Assembly (NCBI GenBank): GCA_017308235.1
Contig: JAFKFL010000012.1
Location: 248,001-312,000 of the forward strand
DNA: 64,000 nucleotides
Direction of reading: 5' to 3'
Source: Alphaproteobacteria bacterium
Lineage (GTDB): Bacteria; Pseudomonadota; Alphaproteobacteria; Reyranellales; Reyranellaceae
Positions 19,238 through 28,699 of the stretch are shown here, piece by piece; positions within the stretch are counted from its first letter, which is position 1; each line of letters begins with the position of its first letter. A program made the translations under genes and the position numbers. The notes beneath the pieces are model-generated. The model was not told the origin of the DNA. It worked only from the letters and a program-made list of their open reading frames with translations, and searched no databases.

Positions 19238-20605
19238 ATGATGAAAAAGCTATTGCTAGGCTCGACCGCCTTGGCCGTCGTCGGCCTGGTGGCCGCCCCT
19301 GCCATGGCTGCCGACCCCATTAAGATGGGTGTTGGCGGCTACTACCAGTTCTACGCGCTGGCCGGCTCGATGGAGGGCACCTACGCCACCAACGGCACCT
19401 CCGCGCAGTTCAAGGGCATCCAGTTCATTCAGGAAGGTGAAATCCACTTCATTGGCCAGACGAAGTTGGACAACGGCACCTCAATCGGTGTCCGCGTCGA
19501 ACTCGAAGGCTGGAACCCGCCGGTCAACGGCGGCGGAACGGGCAACCATCAGATCGACGAAGCCTACATCTTTGCCTTCGGCGACTGGGGTACGTTCAAC
19601 TTCGGCTCCAAGGACGACGCCGCGTACATCATGTACTACGGTGCTCCGTCGGCGCTGCTGGGCTTCGGCTTCATTCAGCACAACTCGTCGTTCAGCTGGA
19701 CCAATCCGATCGCCAATGCCAACAACAAGGCGGCGTTCCGCATCTCTGCGCAGACCATCGACGCGCAGTTCCAGGACGTGAACCGCGTCAACTACTACAC
19801 GCCGCGTTTCTTCGGCTTGCAGATCGGCGTCAGCTACGCGCCGAAGATCAACCTGAACTCTACCGCTGCTGGCGGCCAGGGCTTGGGATCGCCCATCACC
19901 AACGTTGGCGGCGTCTGCGGCTTCAACGATGCGACGACGGCCAACGGCTGTCCGACCAATGACTACTCCTGGCAGGATGCGCTGGCCATCGGTGCCAACT
20001 ACCTGAACAAGTTCGGCGATTTCTCGGTCGCGGCCTATGTGGCCTACTCCTACGCCAGCTTCGTTCCGGGCTTCCAGGGCTTCTCTGGCGCGGCCAACGT
20101 GATTACGGGCGCCAACCTGTCGGCGTGGAAGCAGTTCGTGGCTGGCTTGCAGTTCAGCGCCTACGGCTTCACCCTCGGTGGTTCGTACACCTGGGATAAC
20201 AACGGCCTCGGCTCGAACTACTACACGGGCCAGAACAACGACACCAATTCGTTCGCTGTTGCCCTGATGTATGAAACCGGCCCGTGGCAGATCTCTGCCG
20301 GCGCGGCGGTTGCCTACAACAACAACGGTAACGGTTCGTTGACCGTGACCAACTGCGGCCTCTCGGCGGCTTGCTCGGTGACCCAGCCGGCCACCTTCGC
20401 GGCGGCCTTCGGCAGCAACCCGCAGGCGGGCGCGCTCCGGTTCGGCACCGAAACGGCGTCGAAGATCGAAGTTGGCGCCAACTACGCGCTCGGACCGGGC
20501 ATCAAGATGATGGGCGGTGTGATCGTCAACAACCTGCAGGGCCCGTCGAATGCAGTGGCGGCCCAGTCCTGGGCAGCTCTGCTGGGCATGGACTTCCGCT
20601 TCTAG
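19238..20605 (+). CDS. Outer-membrane porin
   Basis: The 455-residue precursor has a signal peptide (KKLLLGSTALAVVGLVAAPAMA, cleaved before ADPIKMG) and a beta-barrel rich in aromatic girdle residues and Gly/Asn loops, ending in GMDFRF with the terminal Phe recognised by the BAM complex. It resembles alphaproteobacterial general porins. Codon use is strongly biased (CTG, GGC, AAC, TTC), as in highly expressed genes, and a near-ideal terminator follows. ATG 19238 and 19241 are both possible; the purine-rich GAGAGAGGGAG fits either. Confidence 0.9.
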   Translation: MMKKLLLGSTALAVVGLVAAPAMAADPIKMGVGGYYQFYALAGSMEGTYATNGTSAQFKGIQFIQEGEIHFIGQTKLDNGTSIGVRVELEGWNPPVNGGGTGNHQIDEAYIFAFGDWGTFNFGSKDDAAYIMYYGAPSALLGFGFIQHNSSFSWTNPIANANNKAAFRISAQTIDAQFQDVNRVNYYTPRFFGLQIGVSYAPKINLNSTAAGGQGLGSPITNVGGVCGFNDATTANGCPTNDYSWQDALAIGANYLNKFGDFSVAAYVAYSYASFVPGFQGFSGAANVITGANLSAWKQFVAGLQFSAYGFTLGGSYTWDNNGLGSNYYTGQNNDTNSFAVALMYETGPWQISAGAAVAYNNNGNGSLTVTNCGLSAACSVTQPATFAAAFGSNPQAGALRFGTETASKIEVGANYALGPGIKMMGGVIVNNLQGPSNAVAAQSWAALLGMDFRF

Positions 20606-20630
20606 TCGTCAGCGACTGTCGAAATGGAAA

Positions 20631-20659
20631 GAGCGGGCGAAAGCCCGCTCTTTTCTTTT
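20631..20659 (+). terminator. Rho-independent terminator of the porin gene
   Basis: An 8-bp stem GAGCGGGC / GCCCGCTC is closed by a GAAA tetraloop and followed by TTTTCTTTT. It lies 25 bases after the porin stop and ahead of the convergent methyltransferase gene. Confidence 0.92.
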
Positions 20660-20690
20660 GCGCCCACACCTCTTTATGGCTTCGACAAAC

Positions 20691-21461
20691 CTAAGAGCGC
20701 CGCTGTCCAACGATGTTGACGAATAGGGTCGGAAGGTAGGTCCGCGATACCGGCAAGCGTTCGGTCGCCTGCCGTGAGAGAACATCGCGATTGTCCTCGT
20801 GATCGAGCACAATCTGGAACAGGCCTTGTTCGACTGCTCCGGCCCGCGCTTCCAGGTCGGGTGCGCCGTCGCGCTCCACGCGATAAGCCGCATCGAGCCC
20901 GACGTCGCCGCCGCTGTAGAAGGCCGACAGGATCTCCAGCCGGGCGAACATCACGCCGAGACCGCGCACCGAAAAGCGCCAGTAATCGTCCGGCGCGGCA
21001 TGGAAGGCCTGCGACCAGGGCGTCGCCACGAAGGCGAGGCCGCCAGGCCGCAACAGGCTCTCTATGTTGCGGGCCGCCCGCATAGGCGAGCGCGTGTGCT
21101 CGAGCACGTGACAGCAGATAACCAGGTCGAAGGGTTCGCTGCCCAACACCGATACCAACGTCCGGGGTGGGCTGCAGATGTCCAGCACGCTGTCGACATT
21201 GTCGCCCGCAGCGAGATCGATCCCGATGAAGCGGGTGCGGGGGCCGAACCGCTTGCGGACCAGTGTTCGCCAGTGTTGCTCGTTGCGATCAGAAACGGAG
21301 ATGCGAGCGCCAACCTGCAGCACTCTTGGCCGGCGACGGCCCATCGATCGGGCGAGCCGCTCGAGCAGCTGCTCGACCTCATGTGCGACGGTCGTGCCGA
21401 CGACACGCAACTCTCCGCGCCGGCCCGAGGGCCGACCGTCGGAAGAGGTGGTCCGCTTCAA
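20691..21461 (-). CDS. Class I SAM-dependent methyltransferase
   Basis: The 256-residue protein carries a Rossmann methyltransferase core: VLQVGARIS (motif I), FIGIDLAAGDNVD, FDLVICCHVLEHT (motif IV/post-I) and NIESLLRPGGLAFVATPW. This resembles the Methyltransf_11 type. The TTG start at 21461 overlaps the lutC stop, so it belongs to the lut transcription unit by position. Its substrate is unknown, and a link to lactate metabolism is not expected from the family. Confidence 0.8.
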   Translation of the reverse strand: MKRTTSSDGRPSGRRGELRVVGTTVAHEVEQLLERLARSMGRRRPRVLQVGARISVSDRNEQHWRTLVRKRFGPRTRFIGIDLAAGDNVDSVLDICSPPRTLVSVLGSEPFDLVICCHVLEHTRSPMRAARNIESLLRPGGLAFVATPWSQAFHAAPDDYWRFSVRGLGVMFARLEILSAFYSGGDVGLDAAYRVERDGAPDLEARAGAVEQGLFQIVLDHEDNRDVLSRQATERLPVSRTYLPTLFVNIVGQRRS

Positions 21462-22144
21462 TCGTGCACCACCACGATATGCATGCGCCGGGGACCGTGC
21501 GCGCCGAGTTCGATCGCCTGCTCGATGTCGCCCGTGCGTGAAGGACCGGTGATGGTGTTCACCGTGCGCGGCATGCTGTTCTTGCCGTAGCGGCCTCGCA
21601 GCATCGTCCAGACCTCCTCATAGCCGCTCACGATATCGCCTTCGCGCAGCACGACGATGTGCGTGTCGGGCAACAGATTGAGCGACACCGGATGATCGGG
21701 ACCCGAAGCCATCACCAGGGTGCCTGTTTCGGCAATCCCGGCAAAGGCGCCGGTGATCGACACCTGGTCGCGCGCTTCGCCGCGCCCGCGCCGCAGGTTG
21801 AGCAGTTTCTGGCTCGTCCAATCGTAGCGCTCGAGTTGGGGCGAGGGCGCTATTGCCGCCTCGGCCGGCAGGTTGTTGCGCGCGAGATAGGCGCTGACCT
21901 CATCAGGCACATCGGCTGCCGCGACGCGCGACACGGTGGCGTTGTTGGCCTCCGCCCACTGGCAGAAAAGAGCGACCTTTTCGGCTGCCGGGAGTTGCGC
22001 GCGTGCGACCACGGGGCCACGCGGAGGTACGGCCAGACGCTGCTCCACAGCGAGGCGGGCGGTATCTGTGAGGTCGCCGCGATGAAGGGATCGCCGGATG
22101 CCGTCCAGGATCTGGGCTCGCGCCGGATTGCGCGTCTCGCTCAT
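21458..22144 (-). CDS. lutC: Lactate utilisation protein C
   Basis: The 228-residue LutC/YkgG (LUD domain) protein is the third subunit of the LutABC L-lactate oxidation complex. Typical segments are ITGAFAGIAETGTLVM, GPDHPVSLNLLPDTHIVVL and TITGPSRTGDIEQAIELGAHGP. The start at ATG 22144 overlaps the lutB stop by 4 bases; the longer upstream frame shares no similarity. The compact overlapping order lutA-lutB-lutC indicates stoichiometric expression. Confidence 0.93.
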   Translation of the reverse strand: MSETRNPARAQILDGIRRSLHRGDLTDTARLAVEQRLAVPPRGPVVARAQLPAAEKVALFCQWAEANNATVSRVAAADVPDEVSAYLARNNLPAEAAIAPSPQLERYDWTSQKLLNLRRGRGEARDQVSITGAFAGIAETGTLVMASGPDHPVSLNLLPDTHIVVLREGDIVSGYEEVWTMLRGRYGKNSMPRTVNTITGPSRTGDIEQAIELGAHGPRRMHIVVVHD

Positions 22145-23574
22145 GGCCTGACGCGTGCTCCGCCGTGGCGCGCCCACTGGGCATGGAACGTGCCGCCTGC
22201 CGGCGGTGCAGGGAAATCGCGAAAGCGCGTCCAGCCGCCGGCCAACGGTAGCGACCGGTACCGGCCCTCGGCGCGGCCGAACATCGACAACAGCCGGTTG
22301 GCCATCTGCGTGGCCCAACGATAGAGCTTCGGCCGGCGGACGAGCCAGCTCCACAACGCCAATCCCTGGCGCACGGCGCGCGGCGTGAGATGCCGCTCGA
22401 ACTCGCGTTCGCGCCAGTGCCGCATCAGGCCGGGCAGGGGGATACGTACAGGGCACACGCTCTCGCAGCGGCCGCAGAAGGTCGAGGCGTTGGGCAGATC
22501 ACCTGCTTCCTCGACACCGATCAGTTGCGGGGTCAGCACTGCGCCGATCGGGCCCGGATAGACCCAGCCATAGGCATGACCGCCGATCGCGCCGTAGACC
22601 GGGCAGTGGTTCATGCAGGCGCCACAGCGGATACAGCGCAGCATGTCCTGCATCTTGGTGCCGAGCACCGACGAGCGGCCGTTGTCGAGCAGGACGACGT
22701 GATAGGCCGATGGGCCGTCGAGATCGTCCGCGCGCTTGGGACCGGTGTTGAGCGTCGTGTAGGCCGAAGATTCCTGTCCCGTCGCCGAACGCGCCAGCAC
22801 GCGCAGCAGTACGGCGGCGTCCTCCAGAGTGGGAATCACCTTCTCGATGCTCGCCAGCACGATATGCATCTTGGGCAGCGTGTTGGAGAGATCGGCGTTG
22901 CCCTCGTTGGTGACCAGCATCGACGAGCCGGTTTCGGCGACCAGGAAGTTCGCGCCGGTGAGCCCAACGTCGGCGTCGAGGAATTTCTGGCGCAACACAT
23001 GGCGGGCTTCCGCCACCAGGTCGTTGCGCTCGGTCAGCCGCTTGGTAAAGCCGAGCGGTGCGTGATGCTCGAAGAAAGTGTCGGCGACCTGGTCTTTGGT
23101 GAGATGGACGGCGGGCGCGATGATGTGGCTTGGCGGCTCGTGGCGGAGCTGGATGATGTATTCGCCGAGGTCCGTTTCGATCGGCGCGATGCCCAGTGCT
23201 TCGAGATGTTCGTTGAGCGCGATCTCCTCGGCCACCATCGACTTCGACTTGGCGACAGTGCGTGCGCCGACGCTCTTGCAGAGATCGCCGATGATGCGGC
23301 GCGCATCGTCCGCCGTCGGCGCCCAGTGCACATGGCCGCCGAGCGCGATGACCTTGCGCTCGAACTCTTCGAGGTAGAAGTCGAGATTGGCCAGCGCATG
23401 ATTCTTGATATCGCGTGCGCAATCGCGCAGCGCCTCGAACTCCGGCAGCCGCTCGGCAGCCTGGCGCCTTCTCTCGGAGAAACCCACCTTCAGCTTGGCG
23501 AGCGAATCCTGCAGGTTGGGATCGGCGAGAGCGGTGCCGACGTTGTCCTTGAAGTCGTGGGCCGTCGACTGCAT
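22141..23574 (-). CDS. lutB: Lactate utilisation iron-sulfur protein B
   Basis: The 477-residue LutB has an N-terminal LUD domain (SKSMVAEEIALNEHLEALG, ETDLGEYIIQL, TGANFLVAETGS) and a ferredoxin-like part. The latter has two cysteine clusters, CIRCGACMNHCP and CGRCESVCP, which bind [4Fe-4S] clusters, and a C-terminal DUF3390-type tail. It passes electrons from lactate oxidation toward the respiratory chain. Its ATG overlaps the last base of lutA. Confidence 0.95.
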   Translation of the reverse strand: MQSTAHDFKDNVGTALADPNLQDSLAKLKVGFSERRRQAAERLPEFEALRDCARDIKNHALANLDFYLEEFERKVIALGGHVHWAPTADDARRIIGDLCKSVGARTVAKSKSMVAEEIALNEHLEALGIAPIETDLGEYIIQLRHEPPSHIIAPAVHLTKDQVADTFFEHHAPLGFTKRLTERNDLVAEARHVLRQKFLDADVGLTGANFLVAETGSSMLVTNEGNADLSNTLPKMHIVLASIEKVIPTLEDAAVLLRVLARSATGQESSAYTTLNTGPKRADDLDGPSAYHVVLLDNGRSSVLGTKMQDMLRCIRCGACMNHCPVYGAIGGHAYGWVYPGPIGAVLTPQLIGVEEAGDLPNASTFCGRCESVCPVRIPLPGLMRHWREREFERHLTPRAVRQGLALWSWLVRRPKLYRWATQMANRLLSMFGRAEGRYRSLPLAGGWTRFRDFPAPPAGGTFHAQWARHGGARVRP

Positions 23575-24377
23575 CAGCGCCTCACCGGGCCGTGCTGGGC
23601 CTCTGGTTCACCGATCGCCGCCTGCCCGCCCATGTCGGCCAGCACTTCGGCGACGTGGCGAACGCGCACGCGCCTTCCCTCGCGCTGCAGCTTGCCCGCC
23701 ATGTTCATCAGGCAACCGAGATCGCCCGCCAGCAGCGTGTCGGCTTCGGTCTCGGCGATATCGGCCGACTTCTCGCCGACCATGGCGTTGGAGATCTCTG
23801 GGTACTTCACGCAGAAGGTTCCGCCGAATCCGCAGCAGACCTCCGGCGACTTCATCTCCTTGAGACGCAGCCCCTGGACCGACTGGAGCAGCCGACGCGG
23901 TTGCTGCTTCACCCCGAGTTCGCGCAAGCCCGAACAGGAATCGTGATAGGTGGCGGTGCCGTCGTAGCGGGCCGTCACCTTGTCGACACCCAGCACATCG
24001 ACCAGGAACGACATCAGCTCGTAGCTTCGGTGGGCGAGATTTTCCGCCCGGGCCTTCATCACCGGATCGTCGTCGAACAGGCCGGGATAATGGTGCGCCA
24101 GCATGCCGCCGCACGAACCCGACGGCGCGACCACCGCTTCGAAACCTTCGAAGGCATCGATCACCTGCGCCGCGATGGCGCGCGTGCTGGCGCGGTCGCC
24201 GGAATTGTAGGCCGGTTGGCCGCAACAGACCTGCAGCGGCGGAATCTCCACCGTGCAACCCGCATCTTCCAGAAGTTTTACAGCGGCAAAACCGACGACG
24301 GGCCGGAAGAGATCGACCAGGCAGGTGACGAACAGCGCAACGCGACGGGGCGGGGAGGGGCGATCGATGGACGGCAT
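23574..24377 (-). CDS. lutA: Lactate utilisation protein A
   Basis: The 267-residue protein is a (Fe-S)-binding CCG-domain protein. The two cysteine-rich CCG motifs are VCCGQPAYNSG (about residue 45) and VCCGFGGTFCVKYPEIS (about 195), with further Cys in SGSCGGM and HDSCSGL. With LutB and LutC it oxidises L-lactate to pyruvate. ATG 24377 gives the expected family length; 21 extra upstream codons lack similarity. No lactate permease or LutR-type regulator is adjacent. Confidence 0.94.
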   Translation of the reverse strand: MPSIDRPSPPRRVALFVTCLVDLFRPVVGFAAVKLLEDAGCTVEIPPLQVCCGQPAYNSGDRASTRAIAAQVIDAFEGFEAVVAPSGSCGGMLAHHYPGLFDDDPVMKARAENLAHRSYELMSFLVDVLGVDKVTARYDGTATYHDSCSGLRELGVKQQPRRLLQSVQGLRLKEMKSPEVCCGFGGTFCVKYPEISNAMVGEKSADIAETEADTLLAGDLGCLMNMAGKLQREGRRVRVRHVAEVLADMGGQAAIGEPEAQHGPVRR

Positions 24378-24485
24378 GACCACTCGATCACCATGGCAGC
24401 GTGAAAAATAGCGCGCAAGGACGAAGGCATTTCGACGCACGGACCGGAGCGGTGACCGCGCCGCTCCGCTCGCGATCCGAAAAAA

Positions 24486-25589
24486 CTAGCCTTTGTTGGG
24501 CACCAGGACGATGGCGCGGCCGCCGCCCACCATGCGGCCGGCCCAATCGGCGGCTTGCGCGGTCGAGCCGAAGAATACGTCGCCTCGCGCCGGTCCCTTG
24601 ATCGCAGCGCCGCTGTCCTGGGCGATCATCAGGCGGCGATAGGGTTCGGTGGCGCCGGGCTTGCCGGCGACCGGCCGCGTCGTCTCGATCCAGATCGGCG
24701 TGCCGTAGGGCGTCACCGCGGTATCGATCGCGAGGCTGCGTTGGGCCGTGAGCGGCACGCCTTCCGACCCGGTCGGCGCGGTCGTGCGCGTGTCCCTGAA
24801 GAAGATGTAGCGTTCGTTGCGGCGCATCACGTCGCGGCCCTGCTGCGGATGGCGCTTCAGCCAGTCGCGGATGGCCGGCCAGGTGACGTCCTCGCGCTTC
24901 ATGACGCCCATGTCAGCCAACACGCCGCCGATCGCCGTGTAGGCCCGGTTGTTCGAGCCGTCGAAGCCGAGGCTCAAGGTGCCGCCTTCGGCCAGATGGA
25001 CGCGTGCGCTGCCCTGGACCTGGGCTTCATAGAGCGCCACCAGATCCTGCACCCAGACGATCTCGAGCCCCTTGCCCTTCAGCGCGCCCTGCTCGATCTC
25101 GGCCCGCGTGTAGTAGGGCTTGTCGCTGAGATCGGTCGGCCGGCGATAGACGGGGATGGTGAATACGCGCGACGGCGCGCGGCTGCCGCGCAACTCCGGC
25201 TCGAAGTAGCCGGTGAAGCTTGCCGGTCCTTGCACGACCAGCGGTCGGAAATTCTGCTCGAAGAATTGCCGCGCACCCTGATCGTCGCCCGCTCTCACCG
25301 CTGCCGCATGGGTGCAGATCTGCCGCCACTCGGCGGCGGTCACGATCCTCTCGCCGCCGTCGGTGGCGATGCGCGTGTCGGGCGAGGCATTGAGCCGGGG
25401 GCAGGAACGGCGGAATGTCGCCAACGCCTCGGCGAGCTTGTCGTTTGACCAGCCGGGGATTTCGTTGAAGGCGATCGGCGCCATCGCCACCTTGTTCGAA
25501 CCGGCCAATCCTCCGCCGCTTGTGCACGCAGAAAGCAAACCGGCAACAACCAACAAAGCTGCGCCGCCGGACAGGACTTTCCAGCGCAT
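24486..25589 (-). CDS. mltA: Membrane-bound lytic murein transglycosylase A
   Basis: The 367-residue lipoprotein cleaves peptidoglycan to 1,6-anhydromuropeptides. It begins with a signal ending LLSAC (lipobox), then the MltA domain with FTGYFEPELRGSR, IPVYRRP and RVHLAEGG, and the 3D domain with AVTPYGTPIWIET and the catalytic Asp region AQDSGAAIKGPARGDVFFG. The start is ATG 25589. It is 19 bases downstream of the Tim44-like gene, an arrangement common in alphaproteobacteria. Confidence 0.93.
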   Translation of the reverse strand: MRWKVLSGGAALLVVAGLLSACTSGGGLAGSNKVAMAPIAFNEIPGWSNDKLAEALATFRRSCPRLNASPDTRIATDGGERIVTAAEWRQICTHAAAVRAGDDQGARQFFEQNFRPLVVQGPASFTGYFEPELRGSRAPSRVFTIPVYRRPTDLSDKPYYTRAEIEQGALKGKGLEIVWVQDLVALYEAQVQGSARVHLAEGGTLSLGFDGSNNRAYTAIGGVLADMGVMKREDVTWPAIRDWLKRHPQQGRDVMRRNERYIFFRDTRTTAPTGSEGVPLTAQRSLAIDTAVTPYGTPIWIETTRPVAGKPGATEPYRRLMIAQDSGAAIKGPARGDVFFGSTAQAADWAGRMVGGGRAIVLVPNKG

Positions 25590-25608
25590 GCGGTTATGCC
25601 TCCCCTTT

Positions 25609-26346
25609 TCAGCCTTCGCTTTCAGTCTTGACCAGCACCCAGTTAGGGTCGCCCGATTTGGTGTCGCGGCGGAACGTCCAGAGATCGATGACTTTCTGCA
25701 CTTCGTTGGGATTGCCGTCGGCGATCTGGCCTTCGGCATTGCGCACCACGTTGACCTGTTCGGTGACGAAGCGGACGGTCACCTGCGCGTTGCTACCCTG
25801 TAGCTCGGCGACCGCAATGTCGGATGCCTCGAACCCGATCAGGGTTGTCTCGGCTTTCTCCCGACGCTCGTTGCGGCCGCGGATCGCGCCCTCGAAGCTC
25901 GCGAAGGTCGGCCCGTCGAGCAGCGAGCGCAACGGTCCGGTATCGCCCTTGGAGAAGGCCTCGACGATGGTCGTGAAGGCGGCGCGCGCGCCATCGGCAA
26001 AGGCCAGCGGATCGAACTGGGGATCAGCCGTGCGAATAGCGGCGACACCGGCAGTAGCTGTCGGCAGCACGGCGGAACGAATGCCGCCCGAGCCGGTGGT
26101 GGCGTTCGACGGCCGTGGCGCTGGCGCGTTGGCGCCAGGCAGGGAAACCACGTTGTCGTTGCCGACGGGCGCGTCGCCGATCCGTGGCGGACCGCCGGAG
26201 GGTGTGGATGGCGGCGCGGGCGGCGTGAACGGGTCGCGCGCCGGTGGCCGCTCGTTGCCAGTGCGCTTTCCCAACACCGAGCGCAGGCGCAGGATCAGGA
26301 AGATCGCGACCAGTCCGATGAGGATGATATCGTAGTTGTTACCCAC
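25609..26346 (-). CDS. Tim44/TimA-family membrane-anchored adaptor
   Basis: The 245-residue protein has an N-terminal membrane helix (DIILIGLVAIFLILRLRSVLGKRTG), a Pro/Gly-rich linker and a C-terminal Tim44-like domain (FDPLAFADGARAAFTTIVEAFSKGD ... VTVRFVTEQVNVVRNAEG). Bacterial relatives lack the mitochondrial import role and bind membrane proteins of unclear identity. It starts at GTG 26346 and is followed directly by mltA, a typical pairing. Confidence 0.88.
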   Translation of the reverse strand: MGNNYDIILIGLVAIFLILRLRSVLGKRTGNERPPARDPFTPPAPPSTPSGGPPRIGDAPVGNDNVVSLPGANAPAPRPSNATTGSGGIRSAVLPTATAGVAAIRTADPQFDPLAFADGARAAFTTIVEAFSKGDTGPLRSLLDGPTFASFEGAIRGRNERREKAETTLIGFEASDIAVAELQGSNAQVTVRFVTEQVNVVRNAEGQIADGNPNEVQKVIDLWTFRRDTKSGDPNWVLVKTESEG

Positions 26347-26456
26347 GAAGGCGCTCCGCCTGCTCGTCTCAACCTGCTTGTCTCAATTCGTCGCCAAATT
26401 ACATAGGCTCCGAATGGGGAAAGGGCAAGGCAACGCCGGGGCGCGCCTATGCGGTT

Positions 26457-26488
26457 CCTATGTCCTAAAGGGCCTATGTCCTAAGGGG
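26457..26488. repeat. 16-bp tandem duplication at a gene end
   Basis: CCTATGTCCTAAAGGG (26457-26472) is followed immediately by CCTATGTCCTAAGGGG (26473-26488), with one mismatch. The second unit contains the stop of the minus-strand cyclase gene, so the duplication lies just beyond its 3' end and does not change the protein. Confidence 0.75.
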
Positions 26489-27833
26489 CGAGCACCACAA
26501 TATCGACCAAATTCGGGACCCCCGCCACCTGTCGATGCGGCCGCCGTTCGCGCGGTGCGGGCGGCACGTAGCCCTGACTCTCCGCCAAGCTGTAGGTCTG
26601 CGCATCGGTCAGCGCGCGGGTCTTTTCATCTTTATTATGCTTTTCGAGTTTTGACGTAAAATTGACCGCATCGCCGATGACGGTGAATTCGAGCCGTTCG
26701 CCATCACCCACGGCGCCGAAGACGACGCGCCCCGCCCCGACGGCGAGCCCGATCGAGAGCGGTGACGCGCCGTTGGCCGTACGTTCGGCCGTCCATTGGT
26801 CGGCTGCGCCGACGATGGCGTCCACCGCCCGCAGGGCGTCTGCCGCTGCCGTGACCGAGGGGGCGACCGCGCCGAAAGAGGCGAGGATGCCGTCACCCAG
26901 GAATTTGTCGATGCTGCCGCCGTGGCGCACGATCAGAGGGCAGACGCGCGCCTGGTAGTCTTGCAGAAGCTTCATGACGTCGTCGGGCGGCAATTCGGTC
27001 GAAAGCCGCGTGAAGCCGCGCAGGTCGACGGTGAGGATGGTGGCATCGCGCAGTTCGCCCTCGCCGGCTTTCACCGCCATCGCTGCGGTCCGGATGCGCG
27101 CTGCCACGCCGGGGTCGAAGAAACGTTCGAGGTCGCGCGCCGCGGCGCCTTCGCTGACGGCGCGGACCAACAGGTGACGGGCGCGGGCGATCGCCAAAGC
27201 CAGCACCGCCGTCGTGACCAGGATCGCGATCACCTTGTCGACCTCGGCGTGGATCAAAAGCGTATTCGAGGTCATGTATTCCACGAAGTCGTGCGTGCCC
27301 GGATTATCGGGCCCGCCGTAGCCGCTCATTACGTAGAGCACCAGCAGCACCCAACCTACCGCCGCCGCGATACCGGTCAGCACGACGAAGCGCGCCTCGA
27401 AGCGCAGCGCGCGCAGGGCGATGAACAGGAAGACGTAGAGCAGCGTCGGGACCTTCAGATAGAAGGCCGCCGGCTGCGCGTATTTGAGATGAAAAGAAAA
27501 GATCAGCGCCATCAGGAGCGCCATGTCGGCGAGCACCGAGAGATAGAGCATCCACGACACGAGTAGACGACTGTAGGCGAGCGCCAGGCGGATGACGCCG
27601 AAGACGGCGTAGAGGGCAAGCACCGTGGTCTCGAGATAGCCGAGCTGGACCACGCCGTCCGGCATGGTGGTGGTCTCGTAGGCGACAGCCAGCAGGGCGA
27701 CGATCACGAGCTGCACCCACGCGATCAGGATCTCGCTCTGCTCTTGCTGACGCTGGATCGCGGCCTGCACCCGCTCGGGCAGCTTCTGCGGACCGATGCT
27801 GTCGAACAGCCAGGTGCGGAACGTCCGCCACAT
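26481..27833 (-). CDS. Class III adenylate/guanylate cyclase with membrane domain
   Basis: The 450-residue protein has about six membrane helices (residues 35-235) and a C-terminal class III cyclase domain. ILTVDLRGFTRLS supplies the first metal Asp, SIDKFLGDGILASFG the Lys and second Asp, and EFTVIGDAVNFTSKLEKHNK the base-contact and transition-state positions. The usual Arg of the N-x3-R motif is Lys here. It should make cAMP or cGMP at the membrane. Its ATG overlaps the stop of the upstream methyltransferase gene. A cyclic-nucleotide-binding protein is encoded at 55304, but a link is only inferred. Confidence 0.88.
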   Translation of the reverse strand: MWRTFRTWLFDSIGPQKLPERVQAAIQRQQEQSEILIAWVQLVIVALLAVAYETTTMPDGVVQLGYLETTVLALYAVFGVIRLALAYSRLLVSWMLYLSVLADMALLMALIFSFHLKYAQPAAFYLKVPTLLYVFLFIALRALRFEARFVVLTGIAAAVGWVLLVLYVMSGYGGPDNPGTHDFVEYMTSNTLLIHAEVDKVIAILVTTAVLALAIARARHLLVRAVSEGAAARDLERFFDPGVAARIRTAAMAVKAGEGELRDATILTVDLRGFTRLSTELPPDDVMKLLQDYQARVCPLIVRHGGSIDKFLGDGILASFGAVAPSVTAAADALRAVDAIVGAADQWTAERTANGASPLSIGLAVGAGRVVFGAVGDGERLEFTVIGDAVNFTSKLEKHNKDEKTRALTDAQTYSLAESQGYVPPAPRERRPHRQVAGVPNLVDIVVLAP

Positions 27834-28699
27834 CAGCGCGTCTCCAGCCACAGGCTGGTCGCCATCGCTTCGGGCCGCTGCGGCAAGCGTGGCACGACCG
27901 ATCGGGCAAGACGATCGGCCAGCTGCCGTTCCGCCCAGACACTGGAGAACAAGGGCGTGCAGGCGCCGCTGACCAGGAGCGGCACCACGCCCTGTTGCTC
28001 GTTGTAATTCCGCCAGCCCCAGACGGCCGGGTAGTCGAACGGCAGGAAGATGTCGTGGATATGCACCAGCACACCCGACGGCAGGCGCGGCAGCACGCGG
28101 TTTAGCAGGAGATCGACATCGCTGCCCGGCATCAGGATATGGCTGGAATCGATGAACAGGACGTCGCCGGCGACAAGCGCATCGAACAGCCCGGCCTGTG
28201 CGGCTTGCAGCGTCTTCGCCACCACGCGCACGCCCGGCAGGCCGGCGATGTCGGCCCGTGGTGCCGGATCGATGGCCACGATCTGCCCATCCTTGCCGAG
28301 CGCCCGCGCGAGGATGCGCGTGGAATGGCCGGAGCCCACTTCGACGATGCGCCGCGGTTGGCGCGCGCGGACGAGGCTGTAGGCGATGGCGCCGTCGAGC
28401 GCCGGGAACCACGCCTGGTCGAGCAAGCGCCCCAGGCCGATCAGCTCATCGGCATGGGCATCGACCAGATCGATCGCGTCGGCGAACGCCGAGCTCTGCC
28501 GCTCGAATAACGCCTCGATCGCGCCATAGGGCGGTTGGGCGCCCGGCGGCGGCAGTGCGGCAGCATAGCGATGGGGAATGAACCAGCCTCGCGGCGGCAA
28601 GCCCAGCACCGTCGGCAGGCCCAGCGCCAGCCGGCGCCAGCGGCCACGGAGGCTCAGCGCGCGGGTCACGACAGCCGGGGTCATGACGGCACGAGTCAC
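27833..28699 (-). CDS. Class I SAM-dependent methyltransferase-like protein
   Basis: The 288-residue protein has a methyltransferase core of the Methyltransf_24 type: RIVEVGSGHSTRILARAL (motif I), IVAIDPAPRADI, VLFIDSSHILMPGSDVDLLL and LVHIHDIFLPFDY. The GTG start at 28699 overlaps the stop of the MBL-fold gene upstream, and its own stop overlaps the cyclase ATG, so the three form one tight operon. An ATG 15 bases further in is an alternative start. The acceptor substrate is unknown; relatives often act in glycan or natural-product pathways. Confidence 0.8.
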   Translation of the reverse strand: MTRAVMTPAVVTRALSLRGRWRRLALGLPTVLGLPPRGWFIPHRYAAALPPPGAQPPYGAIEALFERQSSAFADAIDLVDAHADELIGLGRLLDQAWFPALDGAIAYSLVRARQPRRIVEVGSGHSTRILARALGKDGQIVAIDPAPRADIAGLPGVRVVAKTLQAAQAGLFDALVAGDVLFIDSSHILMPGSDVDLLLNRVLPRLPSGVLVHIHDIFLPFDYPAVWGWRNYNEQQGVVPLLVSGACTPLFSSVWAERQLADRLARSVVPRLPQRPEAMATSLWLETR

